Source: Suillus spraguei | Lineage: Eukaryota > Basidiomycota > Agaricomycetes > Boletales > Suillaceae | Reading direction: 5' to 3' | DNA: 64,000 bases | Assembly (NCBI GenBank): GCA_016800925.1 | Contig: JABCPU010000006.1 | Location: forward strand, 310,001-374,000 | Part shown: positions 1-14,295 of the stretch, in pieces | Layout of the letters: each line of letters begins with the position of its first letter | Numbering within the stretch: the stretch's first letter is position 1 | Program-made: the position numbers and the translations under genes | Notes under the pieces: model-generated | The model's database searches: none | What the model saw: the letters and a program-made list of their open reading frames with translations, nothing else | What the model was told of the DNA's origin: nothing

Positions 1-1972
1 GTTAAGTCCAGGACGCAAATGACTTATACTCACGCAATTTCCCTCAGGGCAGTGTTTATAATTTGATTCACGCACGCAAAAGAAAGGACAAACTTCACTG
101 TTGGCATCACTAGCAAACATTGGTGTGGGGATGTGAAATGGGATCAAATAATTCTGAAGGGGACAGTGGGAAGCTATACGGTGACACCTTGTTACAAATT
201 GCTTTTATGCGCTCACCCTGTATATTACTCTTCACGACGGAAATCTATCCACGGAAATTCCTTTATATTGTATCTGCAATTCCAGTAGATTTTCACCTAA
301 GATATACCCGTAAAGCAAAGTTCACCTATTAGTAAATTGGAGTGGGACGATTGGATATCCTCGTGCGACTCCTAAATAAAGCTAGTACTCGTAAACTGTG
401 AATTTGCGTTTAATCGAGTATGACAAGGAGTCCAAACTTCGCACTCAAAAATCTCGCTGCGAGTTGCAGATCCATTTCTCTACTACTTATCAAAACGGTT
501 GTTTATTCATGTTTATTTCTAAAGCCTTTACACAACAAGTGCACACAAATACAACCTCTCCCGAACCTCGACTGAGTGTCAGCAGAACCACAAATCTGGT
601 GTCTGCATCATTCTAATCTCATGGCATCCATTTTATCTCCCTTCCGAAGAGGTTACAGGCATTTGGTACGTACTATCTGACCTGAAACGTTAATATCGTC
701 GGCCAATACTCCCTAGCAATACCTCGCACATGAACAACCGGTCATCTTTTACTCTTGCGTCCTCGGGCTCGCGGGACCGGTTCTTGCTTTGACTGTGCCT
801 GTAGTCAGGAAGAACTGGCTCGGATAACCCCCGCGGAGCCTATACCTACTTCATATCCCGGTACGTCGTTTGTCATACGGTTTTGGTTAGCATCGCGTTG
901 TCTAAATGCGACTCTTTTCTTCAGTACCGAAACGGCCGAGAAAGCCTGTACAAGGCTATGAGGACGAGTAGAGTAATCGATGGTCAGGCTAGAATCATAG
1001 ATAGGTAAGTTTACTTCATTGCTGCTATGCATTCCATTGACAACCTATCAGTTCATAAAAGTCCTTTGAATATATCATTATATATCGACTGCCATACGTG
1101 TGAGGCAAGCCATCGGAGAGTATCCTTTCATTGCCTTGACCAAATACCACGAGTTTCCTCACGAGAATATACTAATGAGTATGTGTCAGTCAGTATGCTC
1201 TCTTATACCATCACCCGCACCACCGATCACGTTGAATATCCATTTCCGACGTGCTTTGGAGGCGCAGTCCTAGATAATGGGTTTTCCCTGGACCAAGAAT
1301 GCGACGGTGTTCAGGACCTTTTTTACCTTAGATGTTAGGAATGGCATTTCCACCGCATCTCTCCGAAACGTGTGGTGCGTCAGCGGAGCACGTACCGACA
1401 CCACAATAATGCTAACGAGAACCTCATCAGGCCAGGGAATCCCCCTAAACTTCCATATGCGCAGCCATTTTCGCAGTTGGGTCCTTTGATTTCCTTTCAT
1501 CCCTCCACAAATCTGAGCTCCAAAGATGGACGCAATAAAATGCAAATCATTTGACATTAACTGATTCCACGTCCGATGGTTTGCAGTATGTGGAGCCTTG
1601 ACTAAAATGCTCAATGCAGGGATATCACATGACTCGGATTCGTAGAAGCACATAGTATTATAGAATATATGCCTATAGGTTTTGTTTGCCACAAGATATC
1701 GCCCCGACGGACAATAAACACCGATAAAAACAGTAGACATTGTGCTGCTCAAGGGTGTGCAGGGAATAATCGATTAACACCGCCGTGCTCGCTGCCACGT
1801 CTAAGCGAGGGAGTCTTATAGAGAGAAAGACGGTATTATATGCCCGTTCGCGAAAGAGGGTGTCGTTATCCATTAACATCAGAATAATCGCATGTGATTT
1901 CTTGCTCACAGGAGCGTGATCCCGATTTTTGTTTCCCAAAAGGATCGTCCATATACTTGATTGCTCGTCAAG
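1..1972. other. No supported gene
   Basis: I see no recognisable protein family, RNA gene or repeat. The longest open frame is on the minus strand at 1270-1752 (160 codons). It shows no domain, signal or splice-site context, so I treat it as chance. Confidence 0.5.
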
Positions 1973-3643
1973 TCAGATGGATAATGAAGTCACAGCATTA
2001 CTTACCGCACTTTGCACAGTCTGGAATGGTGCAGGAGCACTGAATGTGGTCAGGGAAAATTGATCCGGATGGGCATAGTCTTCATCGTATCTCCATAATG
2101 CTCGGTGCATTCGTGTGACTAGTGCGGCGTGAATGGTGATTTGTATGCTTCCCAGGCGATCAGGGTGGTAAATCGTTAGGAATAAAATTTAACACCGACC
2201 TAGACACTAAATCAGAGTATGATGCCTGTACGCCAATCGAATCAGTAATATTCTAGTGAACTTTAAGATCAGGTACTGACGGGGAACATCGCAATCACAA
2301 TGATGAGCACAACAGAAGATACTGCGAAAACGTTACTCTTCATACCTGAGAGAAAAGAATAAGAAATACTTACCAGCTCCGCACATGAAGTAGAATATGT
2401 TATGTTGCACAAGGACTCTTAGCATATTGACACCCCGTTGTCGTCGGTAGCTAGCAAATGCCCGATACAACGTCAAGCACAATATTTCTGCGATCGGTTA
2501 GATAGTACCTGAATAATATCGTATGGCTCTCACCCAACTCGGAGATGACCATGAGGACATAAACATAAAGTACAGCAGATGTTTCACCCGTCTTGGAACA
2601 GCCCGGCACCCCAGCGGCGATCCAATTGGTGACTGAAGAAGTGTGAGCATTCACCATGTATTTACGGAATATCAGGAAGAGTGCTTACCGACTATAGAGG
2701 AATTGTACTTGACAAGAATGCAAACTATGGGCGTCAGGAGAAGCTGACGCAGTTAACGAATGCGAAACACGTAGAGGCAGGGATATAGCAAGTCTTACAA
2801 TAACAGTAACAATGAATATCCATAATACCCATCTTGAACGGTCCCAAATGGCATATGTGCGTACACAAAATATAACTTGATACACATGATCAGTCTTATC
2901 TGTGATACATTATGCAGATCAAACATACATTCTGCTGAAACGATTATCGGGAAACCGAGATCTACAGAATGCGACCCAGGTCAGATGACTGACATCAACA
3001 ACCAAACATGGCTACTTGCATGAATTCACGGAGTATAATGTTTGACACGTCTACGCAAAGAACGTTAAAAGCCACGTTTTGTACGTGTCTACGCGAAACT
3101 TACGCTGAGCGATGGATAGGTTTTCAGCGACCCTTAATGAGATTGATAAATGGGGTGCGTCAAGACAGGGATCGACTCACTCACGGCTCGAGACTACAGC
3201 AAGATAAAGGAAGGGAACATATCGACACACGAGATAGAGATATTTGACAACTCTCCAGCTCGACCTCGTAACAAATGGCAGCTGGTGAAATGAGAAGATG
3301 GTGTTATCACTAGCACTATTGCAGTGATACCGCGGGAGCTCGCACCTCTTCATCCAATGTGACAATGTAGTCATAGACCTCGATTGAGCGAAAACGTTAG
3401 TTGTAGAAGGAGTAGTTTGGCCGCACTACCTACCCACAGCGTCACTAAAGCCACTGCCATGACAGGTTTGGGGTCACAATGCAGACATGCGATAGCATGA
3501 TAGGACCTACCGTAAGCATACTGCGACGCTCATGAACATTAGAGCGGATTCATTTTACCAGATGCAATTTGCAAACACACCTTCATCTTGATGAGAACAT
3601 CGGGGTTTGCCACGTCTAGGCTCAGTTGAGCTGCGGACTGCAT
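1973..3643 (-). CDS. Multi-span membrane protein, DUF6533-like (copy 1)
   Basis: This is a membrane protein of the large Agaricomycete family whose N-terminal domain is catalogued as DUF6533; its function is unknown. Exon 1 starts at 3643 (MQSAAQLSLDVANPD) and ends at a GTGTGT donor. Later exons carry the family marks in order: MAVALVTLW then VYDYIVTLDEE, then a span with WRVVKYLYLVCRYVPF (near 3240), VRTYAIWDRSRWVLW (near 2840), AVLYVYVLMVISEL (near 2550), LRVLVQHNIFYFMCG (near 2390), and a last exon with IQITIHAALVTRMHRALWRY (near 2120). The stop is at 1973. About seven hydrophobic segments are implied. Introns are short and carry GT-AG ends. Exon limits are approximate. The family assignment rests on remembered motif order, not on a search. 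Confidence 0.7.
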
Positions 3644-5226
3644 GCCGAGGGAAAGGAAGGGTAAAGCGCCCAAAGGCCTTCCATCCTTGAGGTTCTCCGA
3701 TCTTCGGTTCGAAAATGCCTTTTGCCATTTACGATATGGTGGATATAAGGAAAAGGCGCTTGGTCATGATTGGCTCAAAGATATCCATCGCGAAGACAAC
3801 GGTTCATTTGCCTTATCGAGCAACAGCCTCGGACCGGTTCATAATAACAAGTGCTTCCCAAGGTATGGCCAGCTCGTATCTACATAGTATTGCCAAGCTG
3901 GTGGCACAGATTATCATCATCCATTCGATCCTGAAGTTTGAACCCTCAAATTTCCCATGACTGCGCGGATATGAAGCAAGCATGGAAAAACACATGGTTT
4001 CGAACGGAGATTGATTATTCAAATAACCCAGCTTCTGAGCTCGAGTCTCTCAATGGTCTTTCAGTCTTCCCTTTGCAACGATGTTCTCTGAGATGCTGTC
4101 GAAGTTATGTGTTCGCATCTACTGTTGCCGTTCGGTATCACTTTGGCCAGGCGGAGCCGCGATTCCGACTGAATGCGCGGTGGTGATACCGCAGCCAATC
4201 AATCTATGTGATTTAGTCTTCTTGAATTAAACTACCGGAGTAATGAGACCTATCCACGTGAATACAGTTGAGTGCAAGTCCCCGAAGGTCCCCGATCAAT
4301 CCACATTTTATGCTGTGAGACCACGAGTGTCAGGAGGCACCAGGCAACAAGATATCCTTAAATTTACTCACCAGAACTCCACCCTTCAGATCTGCCAATC
4401 ATCTCATCTATCATTGACATCGAAGTTAGAGCTCTTCATGTTATGATACTTGCCTAGGATACCAACCTGCTTTGGGCACCACAACCTGGCGGAGATCGAT
4501 GATCGTCCACTTCTGTACCACGATGCCTTAGGCCTGAGCCACATAGCAACAAGTCAATGAAGCAGGGCAGGGCGCAAAACGCCGGGCCTGTCAAGACAAA
4601 GTTCATTTGAGTACCTTAGTCGACAGGCAAAAGGAGTTAAAGATTGCAATTGTGGAGCACTGAGAGAATTCGTTAGGGAAAACAGGTCTGCCTAGTAAGT
4701 CTGCCTAATAATTGGCAAACGGGAAATACAAGGAGTACAGGGAATTTTCAGCACCACGATGCTCCACGGTATGAGTCCACGCCGCGTCAGGTGACGATTA
4801 AGCGACCTTCGCGAAGTAATAACCGACCAATGGCATCACAACAGCATTGCTGAATGTCGGACACATGCATCCAAAAGCCACTGCAAAGCCTCATGCCATC
4901 TCGTTCAGCGGTGAACTTTGAAGAAGATCCAAATGTGGTTAGTGAAGCACGTATGTGGGTGATCAATGATGGAAGCCACGAGTTTCGACTCCTTTGATAA
5001 TACAGCTTGTTCGTTAAAGTTATCAACGGCCTTGCAGCGGTCCATGATATGGATGCTTCTCGCCGAATAAGTTTTTGACAGTTTCCTGACTAGTTAAAAT
5101 ATATGTTTGGGATATAATAAATTAGTGAAAATTTATTGAAACATTTTGCAAAATACATATGCGAGGCAATTAGATGTGCCGCACTAATAACTCATCTGAT
5201 ATTTTTTTTCAAGAGCCATGCAGCGC
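3644..5226. other. No supported gene
   Basis: No family, RNA gene or clear repeat is visible. A very AT-rich stretch lies at about 5095-5165. Open frames of up to about 80 codons overlap on both strands and look like chance. Confidence 0.5.
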
Positions 5227-5619
5227 TTAAACGTGAGGAAACGAGGTTGACGTTGACGTTGACCTCTTTCTAGGCTCAATGTCATCCTGCTTGTCCCAGG
5301 CCTCGCCATACAAATTTCTCATCGGATCACGCCATTTACCCCCGTAGAAGTCTTTTTTTCTTGTTGCAGAAACCACGTAAACAACTACAGGGAAACACGC
5401 TACAAAGTTTCGAATATTTGTGGTTAGAAGGTGTGTTATACATATATAATAATTGTCATCGCCTCTCAACCGAACAAAACTGTTTTTAGGAAACCTACTA
5501 GTACGAATTCCGAATGTACGTTCCGATAATCCTCGGTCACAGTTGAATGTCAAGCTTGGCCGGGTCACGCTCCTGCAACTCAATATAAACCCACATATGT
5601 ACGTGTTTTCCGGTTTCAC
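5227..5619 (-). CDS. Possible small protein (uncertain)
   Basis: An uninterrupted minus-strand frame of 130 codons lies divergent to the gene at 5704. It contains one hydrophobic stretch (NFVACFPVVVYVVSA, about residues 71-85) followed by a charged tail (KKDFYGGKWRDPMRNLYGE) and a Ser/Thr-rich end. I do not recognise it. Against it, the first third overlaps a short repeat also found at 11370-11436, which suggests that part is not coding. If real, it may start in a downstream exon. Confidence 0.25.
   Translation of the reverse strand: MKPENTYICGFILSCRSVTRPSLTFNCDRGLSERTFGIRTSRFPKNSFVRLRGDDNYYICITHLLTTNIRNFVACFPVVVYVVSATRKKDFYGGKWRDPMRNLYGEAWDKQDDIEPRKRSTSTSTSFPHV
5484..5545. repeat. Short dispersed repeat, copy 1
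   Basis: The core at 5505-5545 starts GAATTCCGAATGTACGTTCC and ends CCTCGGTCACAGTTG. It matches 11396-11436 at 38 of 41 positions, with the differences confined to a 5-base middle. Weaker similarity continues upstream to about 5484. No terminal repeats or coding capacity are visible. Confidence 0.6.
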
Positions 5620-5703
5620 TTAAAAGGGCAGGCACTTAAGTTATCCCCCCTTCCCCACACCCGGTTCTAGTTCATCGTTCAATACGACGGCAAGACCACA
5701 GTT

Positions 5704-7358
5704 ATGCCCTCCCTCATTAACTTTGACGCTTTTCGCCTCCGTTGGTTGTCAAAGTCTACTACCAAACCCCCTAACGAGGACGACAGTGACCCTTCACTTG
5801 AAGGGGTCCAGCGTCGTGTTAATTTCCACATCGGCACTCCAAAGAAGACTCGCCAACACCCAGACCGACCCCGGAATGTTCAAAAGTCATTGCCCCAAAT
5901 ACCTGCAGTGAGCGTTAGCAAGCCTCTTCACAACGAAGTCGTGAATGAAAAGTCCAGCATTCTCGAGCAATCAGTGGAGACAACCGAGAAGCTCGTCGGT
6001 CTCCTAAGGTGAGTTTCAGGCATCTCTCTCTTTCCATGGCACTTGTGCGGACGTGTTTCTGATCATCTTGATGTTCTTGGAACTCTAACTTCTTATTCGC
6101 TTTTCATCTCGGATTATGTTCCGAGGGTTTCAATCTAAGTGCCATTTTGTTGACTTTCTTTTTCAGGTCAAATACCAATGCCAATATTCATAAGCCATCA
6201 CCGCCAACGACGAAACCACCACCTGACATGAAACCATCATTGATTCGTCGCATGACCTCTAAGTTACGCATCACTGTCCCTGCATCTTCACATCTCGAGT
6301 CGTCACCCCCGTGTCCAACGCATAAACCAGCTGATGTCAAACACTCTTCACGACCTCCACGATCACCCCATGCCACTCTTCATCATTCTCCCACGCTTCC
6401 TAACTCTTTTGCTTCCCGTGAAAATCGTGAAGCTGCACTGCGTGAACGCGGTTTGCGCCCGCCCATGAAAGACCTCAGCGAACAGGAGCGTGAGGCCGAC
6501 AAGCGCCTAGCTCCCATTCCTGCCCCTGACAAAGGCCAAGATGGCTATAGTGCGGCCGCGAAGATTAAGGAAGAATGGATGTCCATTAATCGTTCCTATG
6601 AAATGCGCACCTCGGATTCTGTCTACCCAAGACAGCTACCCAGCCTTAGTGCGCTGGCATCAGGGGTGTCCCTCCTATCACATTCGGCATCTTCACTACC
6701 CCGCTCCTCAACATGTGATTCCGATTGCTCTCGCGCGGAACTTAATGCCGAGATGCCATTTGGAGCAAGATCCTCAACTTCTGGTAGCGTCCCACCCCTT
6801 TCCCCAACTTCACACCTAGAAGTACTGGAGGAAGAGCCTACTGAGCACGTGCTTTCAACACCACCGCCACCGCACCATGTGCAACCACCCATAATTATAT
6901 CCACTCCAGTGGAGAATTCTTTTGCCCCAGATCACGCTGTTCTTGTCGAAAGCCCAATTTCTTGTACCTTCTCTACCTATCTTGCACCTCCAGGATCGCC
7001 ATCTCAGCCGCACATATCCGCTCCGGTCATACCGGACAAGGCGAACTTATGCTCTCCATCCCCGGCTCCTGCATCCCGGCGGCGTACGACAGATCCAAAT
7101 ATTCGCAGACGCTCATCAGTGGGAACACATTCGTCCAGATTGGGCACTAACTCGCTCACCAATCTGCGGTGCTCGCTGACTGGAAGCCTAAGATATTCAG
7201 GGTCTAGTGCGGATCTATCTAGTAATTCTAGCCAACCTTCCTCTCCACGGGTGGCTATCATGCCGACGATGCATGACCGCGGAAGCATACTGCTCGAGAC
7301 CAAGAGTATCCAAGATCCAGAGAGTCGCCGACTAAGTGAACTTGCATTCTTGGATTGA
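5704..7358 (+). CDS. Ser/Pro-rich conserved basidiomycete protein
   Basis: Two exons, 5704-6008 and 6167-7358, are joined across a GTGAGT...TTTTCAG intron of 158 bp, giving 498 residues in frame. The protein is low-complexity and rich in Ser, Pro and Thr. It has a basic patch RRMTSKLRITVP near residue 130 and a conserved-looking block (ENREAALRERGLRPPMKDLS, then EQEREADKRLAP) near residues 190-225. I recognise this block from hypothetical proteins of other mushroom-forming fungi, where no function is assigned. No membrane span or signal peptide is seen. The start is the first ATG of the frame, following a pyrimidine-rich 5' region. The length, the clean intron and the single frame argue that it is functional. 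Confidence 0.8.
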
Positions 7359-8233
7359 TCGCGCAGATCTTCGGATCCAACGGTCGAGACTCCTACGTGG
7401 ATATTTGCGCATCCTTGCAATTTCAAAGTGGTGAAAACGTCCGAAGTCCATTCTTTTACAGGTCACACAATTTTTTGCACTTCCTTTTCGGACACTCACA
7501 CGGGTCGCCGTCCACATCCATTTAATGTTATTCAGGGCTTACATGGAGCGCATAAATATTCATCCCAATCGCTCGTTACATACTTTTTGCATGTACTTTT
7601 AAATTGGGTCGAATCACTTTTGCGATCACCACTTTTCGCTGGTCCGTTAATTCTTTGGTGAGTACAAGCCATGTGTTACCAACCCACTTAAATCCTCTCC
7701 TTTAATACTTATTCATAATATGATATATACTAGTAATATTTACGTTTTGAATGCCCCTTCGATGACTAGATGGATGAAGCTACTACTACGTCAACAAGAT
7801 GAACTTAATTATATCATAACGTACAACAACTGGACGAAGGCCGCATAGGCCCATAATTTTCGCTTGTTTGATGCCTACGGTGAGCTTACGACGCTGCTAA
7901 TGGAACAACGCGATTGGTGAAAAAGGCAGTATATATGGATTACGAACTACCTGGCCTGACTATAAAGTACTGAGTATTTCGACGCGAACACGCCACCCGG
8001 CTAGTCCATCATGCTATCATAGGTGATATGTCCTTGCCGACACGTAACAAATGCACAGTCTGGCCTCGTGTAGTCTACTATCCCCGCCTCAAAGTCTGCA
8101 CAGTTAGCAACCATCACCGGTCGTCCTCCGAGTCCAAAAGTTTGTTCTTCGCCTCAGCATCTTCATCATCCGATCTACATCAACACGACGCCACATTCAA
8201 CAACTACTGAAACTTCCTTTCTAATCTTCAAAC
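7359..8233. other. Intergenic, no gene seen
   Basis: This stretch is the 3' flank of the Ser/Pro-rich gene and the 5' flank of the TPR gene. Short open frames (up to 77 codons) overlap without family features. No repeats were noticed. Confidence 0.5.
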
Positions 8234-10425
8234 ATGTCCGAACCAACAGCGACACAGCTCAAAGACGAGGGCAATGAGCTATTCAAGAAGCAAGATTATA
8301 TGGGGGCAATCATAAAATACACCGAGGCCATCGCTTTGGACGATAAGAATGCTGTTCTGTATGCAAACCGCGCTGCCTGTAATCATGCCCTGAACAAGTG
8401 CAAAAGAGTGTTTATTTTAAGCTGTTTTCGGGTGCTGATTTCTTTAAATAGATATTTGGACGCTGTAGATGATGCACACATGGTACTTCTACTGTCATAT
8501 GACATGTACTGCGTGGGCTTATGGCGTATGTCAGGCCACCGAGATTGATCCAGGATATGTCAAAGGGTGGTCACGACTGGCAGCATCCAGAGACGTATGT
8601 TCGAGTCCTTCCCGGTTCTCCCGAACAAGCTGAGTTCATCTGTACTACATAGGCGCTCGCGGACTGGGGGGAAAGCGCTCATGCCTGGCAGAAGCACTAG
8701 ATGCACTTCCGAAAACTAAGCTCAGCCCCGCAGAGAAAAAACAACAAGACCAGTATACCGCCTGTCTGAAAGCAGCGAATGCGCGTTTGAATCAGCCCAT
8801 CGTCCCTCTCTCGATGAATGAGAATTTGGGCAAGTTCCCTTGGCAGATTGCGACGGATATGCTTCCTGAGCTCCAGAAAGCGGGTTATGACAAGGTGTCC
8901 AGTAGTGTGAGCTTGAGTCGTGATCTTTCATGCTCTCACTGAGTATTGTCGGTTGCAGGCTTGGGTCGTCGCACTTGCGTATGAGGTGATCTTTGTGAAT
9001 TTCAACAGATAGTGTATGCTAATGTGAAGTGTTTATTAGGAATTCAACAACGGTGTAGAAATTATGAAGGGGATGAAAAAATTCCTCAATCTAACACGCC
9101 GGACGCGTTTGTCTTGCGCGGAAACCTAGATGCGAGTTCAGAGTCATCTACCGCACGTGTCGTATTTTGATGTTTACACGGCGCAGGGATTGACGTCGCT
9201 GAGCAACGGTTTCATGCGTGACGATCGCGTCTTTCATATCAATCAACCGAAGTGGATTGACATGTACAATAATCAAGGTGATTTAATTCTAGCATCGCTT
9301 ATTGAAATTCAACTGACGAAAGATTACAGTCTATTTCGAAATTACGGCTCGCAAGGCTTGGAATTCTGAAGGACTCGAGACCATCAAGGAACAGGCGCAG
9401 AAACGCTTGAAGGAGAGTGGCTGGGATGATGTACGCCCCGCATTGGCCGTGACTGTTCGGTACGCAAGGATGAATTCTGTCTTTGAGACTTGCTGATCAT
9501 TCACTGTAGCGCATGGATAATGAGAGCTGCATTCGAAGGTGGTTTAAGACAAAAACCTCAGGCTGGTGTCGAATATTACAGACGAGCTCTTGACTTGGTC
9601 GAATGGGGAAGAACTATTTGGAAAGATGCCCCCAAGTCCAGTAGGGGAGCAATCTTCGAGCCTTCGTTCTTGATAGGTATCCGTAGCTTGTACATCAAGA
9701 TGTTCATGAGCGTAAGTCGTGAGTCGTTATGTTTCTTGGACGCGAATTAAACCGCTTGGCAGGCTTACACTGATGACCCTGGCTTGAACTCAAAGTTCCC
9801 CCTTGAACAGCTGAAAGAAGAAGCAGAGGACCTTCTCAAAGAAACGGAAATAGCCTCACGGACACGCGATAATGTGCCAGTTGACCCTGGATTCATATCA
9901 TCATTTACCGTCTACCCTAATGGAGTTGCTCATGCGTACGTCCTCTAGTGCCTCTCCATACTTCCAATTCCCTGCTTACCATCGCCTCCGTGACTTTGCA
10001 GGATACTGGGATTCTATCACGTGCAATCGGCGCGATATGCCAGTGGTCCTTTGGAAAGGATGTTCAGCTTTGTGAAAGCGGCAGGGGAGTACACGCAGGC
10101 ATCCAACAAATACCCTGAGGATGACGAGTTACGTGCATGTGAGTGTTCTGATGCCAGACTGCACACATTTTATAACCGTTTCCCAGGGTACCTAAATTGT
10201 ACCATGGACTGCTTGCGAAATGCTGGGGCCCCCGTTCACAATTTCTTCATGGTGGCTTCCCAATTACGGGATACCATGCCCAAGATGCAGAAAATATGGG
10301 CAATTTCTGACCTGGCCATGGGTGGCAGAGACCAGAAAATACAAGCGAATTTGGAAAAGGCAGATGAACTGATGAAGCGTGTCGCTGACAAGACGTTGAC
10401 ACTCGAAGACCCTGTGCCTTTGTGA
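8234..10425 (+). CDS. TPR-domain protein, multi-exon, with frame breaks
   Basis: The N-terminus ([20 protein letters not shown]) begins a tetratricopeptide pair (residues about 8-75; [28 protein letters not shown], then [16 protein letters not shown]), a protein-binding fold seen in Hsp70/Hsp90 co-chaperones. The remaining 400 or so residues ([52 protein letters not shown]) match an Agaricomycete TPR-like family of unknown role. About ten short introns are needed. Two exons lose frame by one base: near 8694 (AWQK should continue [11 protein letters not shown]) and in the A-run near 9078 (GMKK should continue [10 protein letters not shown]). These may be sequence errors or decay. The 3' half has a degraded copy at 20838-21595. 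The gene faces an ARO8-like gene tail-to-tail. Confidence 0.7.
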
Positions 10426-10512
10426 TCACGATTCATTTTTTCATCACGATTTTCATACATACATGTACTTTCAATATTATTGTTTACGCATAGTCATACT
10501 TGCAATCAAGCG

Positions 10513-10785
10513 CTAATCTTAAAAGAACTCTCGTAAATCCTTACCAAGGCGTATCATGCTCTTCTCGAGGATATCCTCAGTATACTGCCAAACGTTGCTC
10601 ATAGAAACCTGCCGCTGCGTTGTCGCGGAGTAACAAAATCCAAGATTTTGCTACTCACATCGCTCAATGACACGTACTTGGACCCATAGGGTATTTTCTG
10701 GGAATACGAGGCCATGAGTATTCCTCAACCTTTCGAAAAGCTTTTTCATGAATGTTTAGAGTTCCGTATTAGTAGGTGCAATATC
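10513..10785 (-). pseudogene. Truncated ARO8-like 3' end (copy A)
   Basis: The reverse strand reads like the last exons of the aminotransferase at 12438-14295, aligning with 12438-12740. It has small deletions and an altered final segment: the ending equivalent to RLGKGLREFFQD meets an earlier stop. Similarity stops abruptly near 10785, so only the C-terminal tenth or so is present. The shared 3' flank with a CATACATACATGTACT motif also occurs just before copies B and C, which shows the whole 3' end was duplicated. Confidence 0.75.
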
Positions 10786-11369
10786 GCTTAATTCAAAGTG
10801 TGTTTAAAGTGGTTAGTATTAAATCTAAATATATGTTCTAAACGTCAAGTTCGCACGTCAAACTGACCCAGTTCTAGATTGATATCGGGGTAGAAATCCT
10901 TTTATAGATTTAAATCGTGTTCTAAATGCGACTTTCAAACACCGCGATGATGTTGGAAACCTCTGATACATAGATTATCGTACGCGCACTGACAAGGAGG
11001 AATGGATGCCGACTGCTGTATGTGTTGCCCAAAACTCTCTGCAAGTTCCTATCAATGCTAGAGCTTATTAGGGTGTATTGGCACGGGGTAGTAGGTCACC
11101 TCGAATAAAATATAAATATATTCTTGCTCACCGGCGTGCGAGGCGTTCATATCGCGATGCTTTGGCTCCTGAAAAATGACTGCACCAAGATGCCATACAA
11201 TTGATATAGATCAGCTTATCGTCGTTGTCTATGATTAGGTTTAGAACATGTTGATGTACTTGAGCCGAATATTCGACAAATAAGATTTAGAAACGATATC
11301 CAGGATTCTAAATGCTGCGAGAAGTCACCCAGTAGTACTAGTGGGTGTCGCTTCGCGACCGAACAAGTA

Positions 11370-11436
11370 TTTAGCAAACCACTATTGATAGGCAAGAATT
11401 CCGAATGTACGTTCCGTCAAGCCTCGGTCACAGTTG
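11370..11436. repeat. Short dispersed repeat, copy 2
   Basis: This is the partner of 5484-5545. The core 11396-11436 is nearly identical to 5505-5545 (38 of 41). The upstream part (TAGCAAACC then ACTA) resembles TAGGAAACCTACTA of copy 1. Confidence 0.6.
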
Positions 11437-11495
11437 CTCGGCTCCCATGACTCCCATATAATTAATAGGGGGAGTCAGAGTTGGCAATTCACGTT

Positions 11496-11578
11496 CGATC
11501 CAAGAGCCGTTCCACATAATGATCCACCATCCTCGGCCGGATCATTGAAACGCCTGAACCGCTCAACCTCTTGGATCG
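11496..11578. other. Nested inverted repeat (hairpin candidate)
   Basis: The outer arms CGATCCAAGAG (11496-11506) and CTCTTGGATCG (11568-11578) are exact 11-bp complements. Inside them AATGATCC (11518-11525) pairs exactly with GGATCATT (11539-11546) around a 13-base loop. This could fold as a two-stem structure of about 83 nt. Expression is unknown; it may simply be part of a degraded repeat. Confidence 0.4.
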
Positions 11579-12309
11579 TGTTCGATTCTCCCCATCGTAG
11601 CAGTTAAATTTGTTTTTGTTTAAATAAATACATGTGACAAGTAGCTTTACTGCAAAAAAAAATTAACATCTGTCTCCGAGTGCCATCAGCAACTCTAAAC
11701 TTGACATGGCGAAAAGGGGAAATGAAAGAGATGCCTGATCATGATGGTGAGTCGGAACTCAAAGATAAGACTGATATCAAGTATGTACCTTCGAGTCTGT
11801 GCCAAATTTGACATACCTTCACTTCTCATTTCGAGAGCGGTCCGACATTTTGCGATTTGGATCGAGCAAAAATCGCCAACTCTGACTTTCCCGGATCCGA
11901 ACAATCATCCCACCGGTGTTACCGGAACGGTTTCATCTATCCCACCTGCCACAACCCTGTCTACCCAACCGTACACTACCCTTATGGTGGGTCACTAATG
12001 ACTGTCTGGCTGCAGCGTTGCACTGATTATTTATTCCCACTATTCACATTGTAGGCTCAGTAAATTCTAAACGGAACGAGAGGTAGGGCAACTCCACCCC
12101 CCTGACGAGAGCTTCCACGGGCCCCTGGGAATTGTTGTATTCCCCCCGCTCTACGGCATCGAGTTGTTGCTGGCTGATATGCTGATTATGGTGCAAAAGC
12201 ACCATAAAGAGTGACTGATAATAATAATCAGCACTAGCCAAATCGAGTAACCCACGCTCAGATCACACGCTGTGTTACCGAAACATCGCTGTTGCACACA
12301 GCAAGCTCA

Positions 12310-12324
12310 ATTATTATTATTATT
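12310..12324. repeat. (ATT)5 microsatellite
   Basis: Five tandem ATT units just upstream of the 3' flank of the intact aminotransferase copy. Confidence 0.8.
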
Positions 12325-12437
12325 CCACCATTTCAGCACATTTTTCTAGTCCTTTCACTGTATTTATTGATCACGACTTTCATACATACATGTACTCCTA
12401 ATACTTTATTTGCACATTACCATACTTGAAGCAGCTG

Positions 12438-14295
<1,858 letters not shown>

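Larger units (their letters stand above)
10786..12362. other. Extra DNA between two aminotransferase 3' ends
   Basis: About 1.6 kb separates the truncated copy A from copy B. No coding family is visible. It contains the second copy of a short dispersed repeat (11370-11436), a nested hairpin (11496-11578), a run of nine A bases near 11654 and an (ATT)5 run. The flanking duplication of about 350 bp suggests a rearrangement or insertion event, but I find no terminal repeats that would define an element. Confidence 0.5.

Noticed and set aside
1270..1752. 160-codon minus-strand open frame
   Set aside because: No domain, signal peptide, membrane span or splice context, and overlapping frames on the other strand are similarly open.
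6188..7426. Several open frames antisense or out of frame to the gene at 5704-7358
   Set aside because: They are shadows of the Ser/Pro-rich coding exon, which has the clean intron and conserved blocks.
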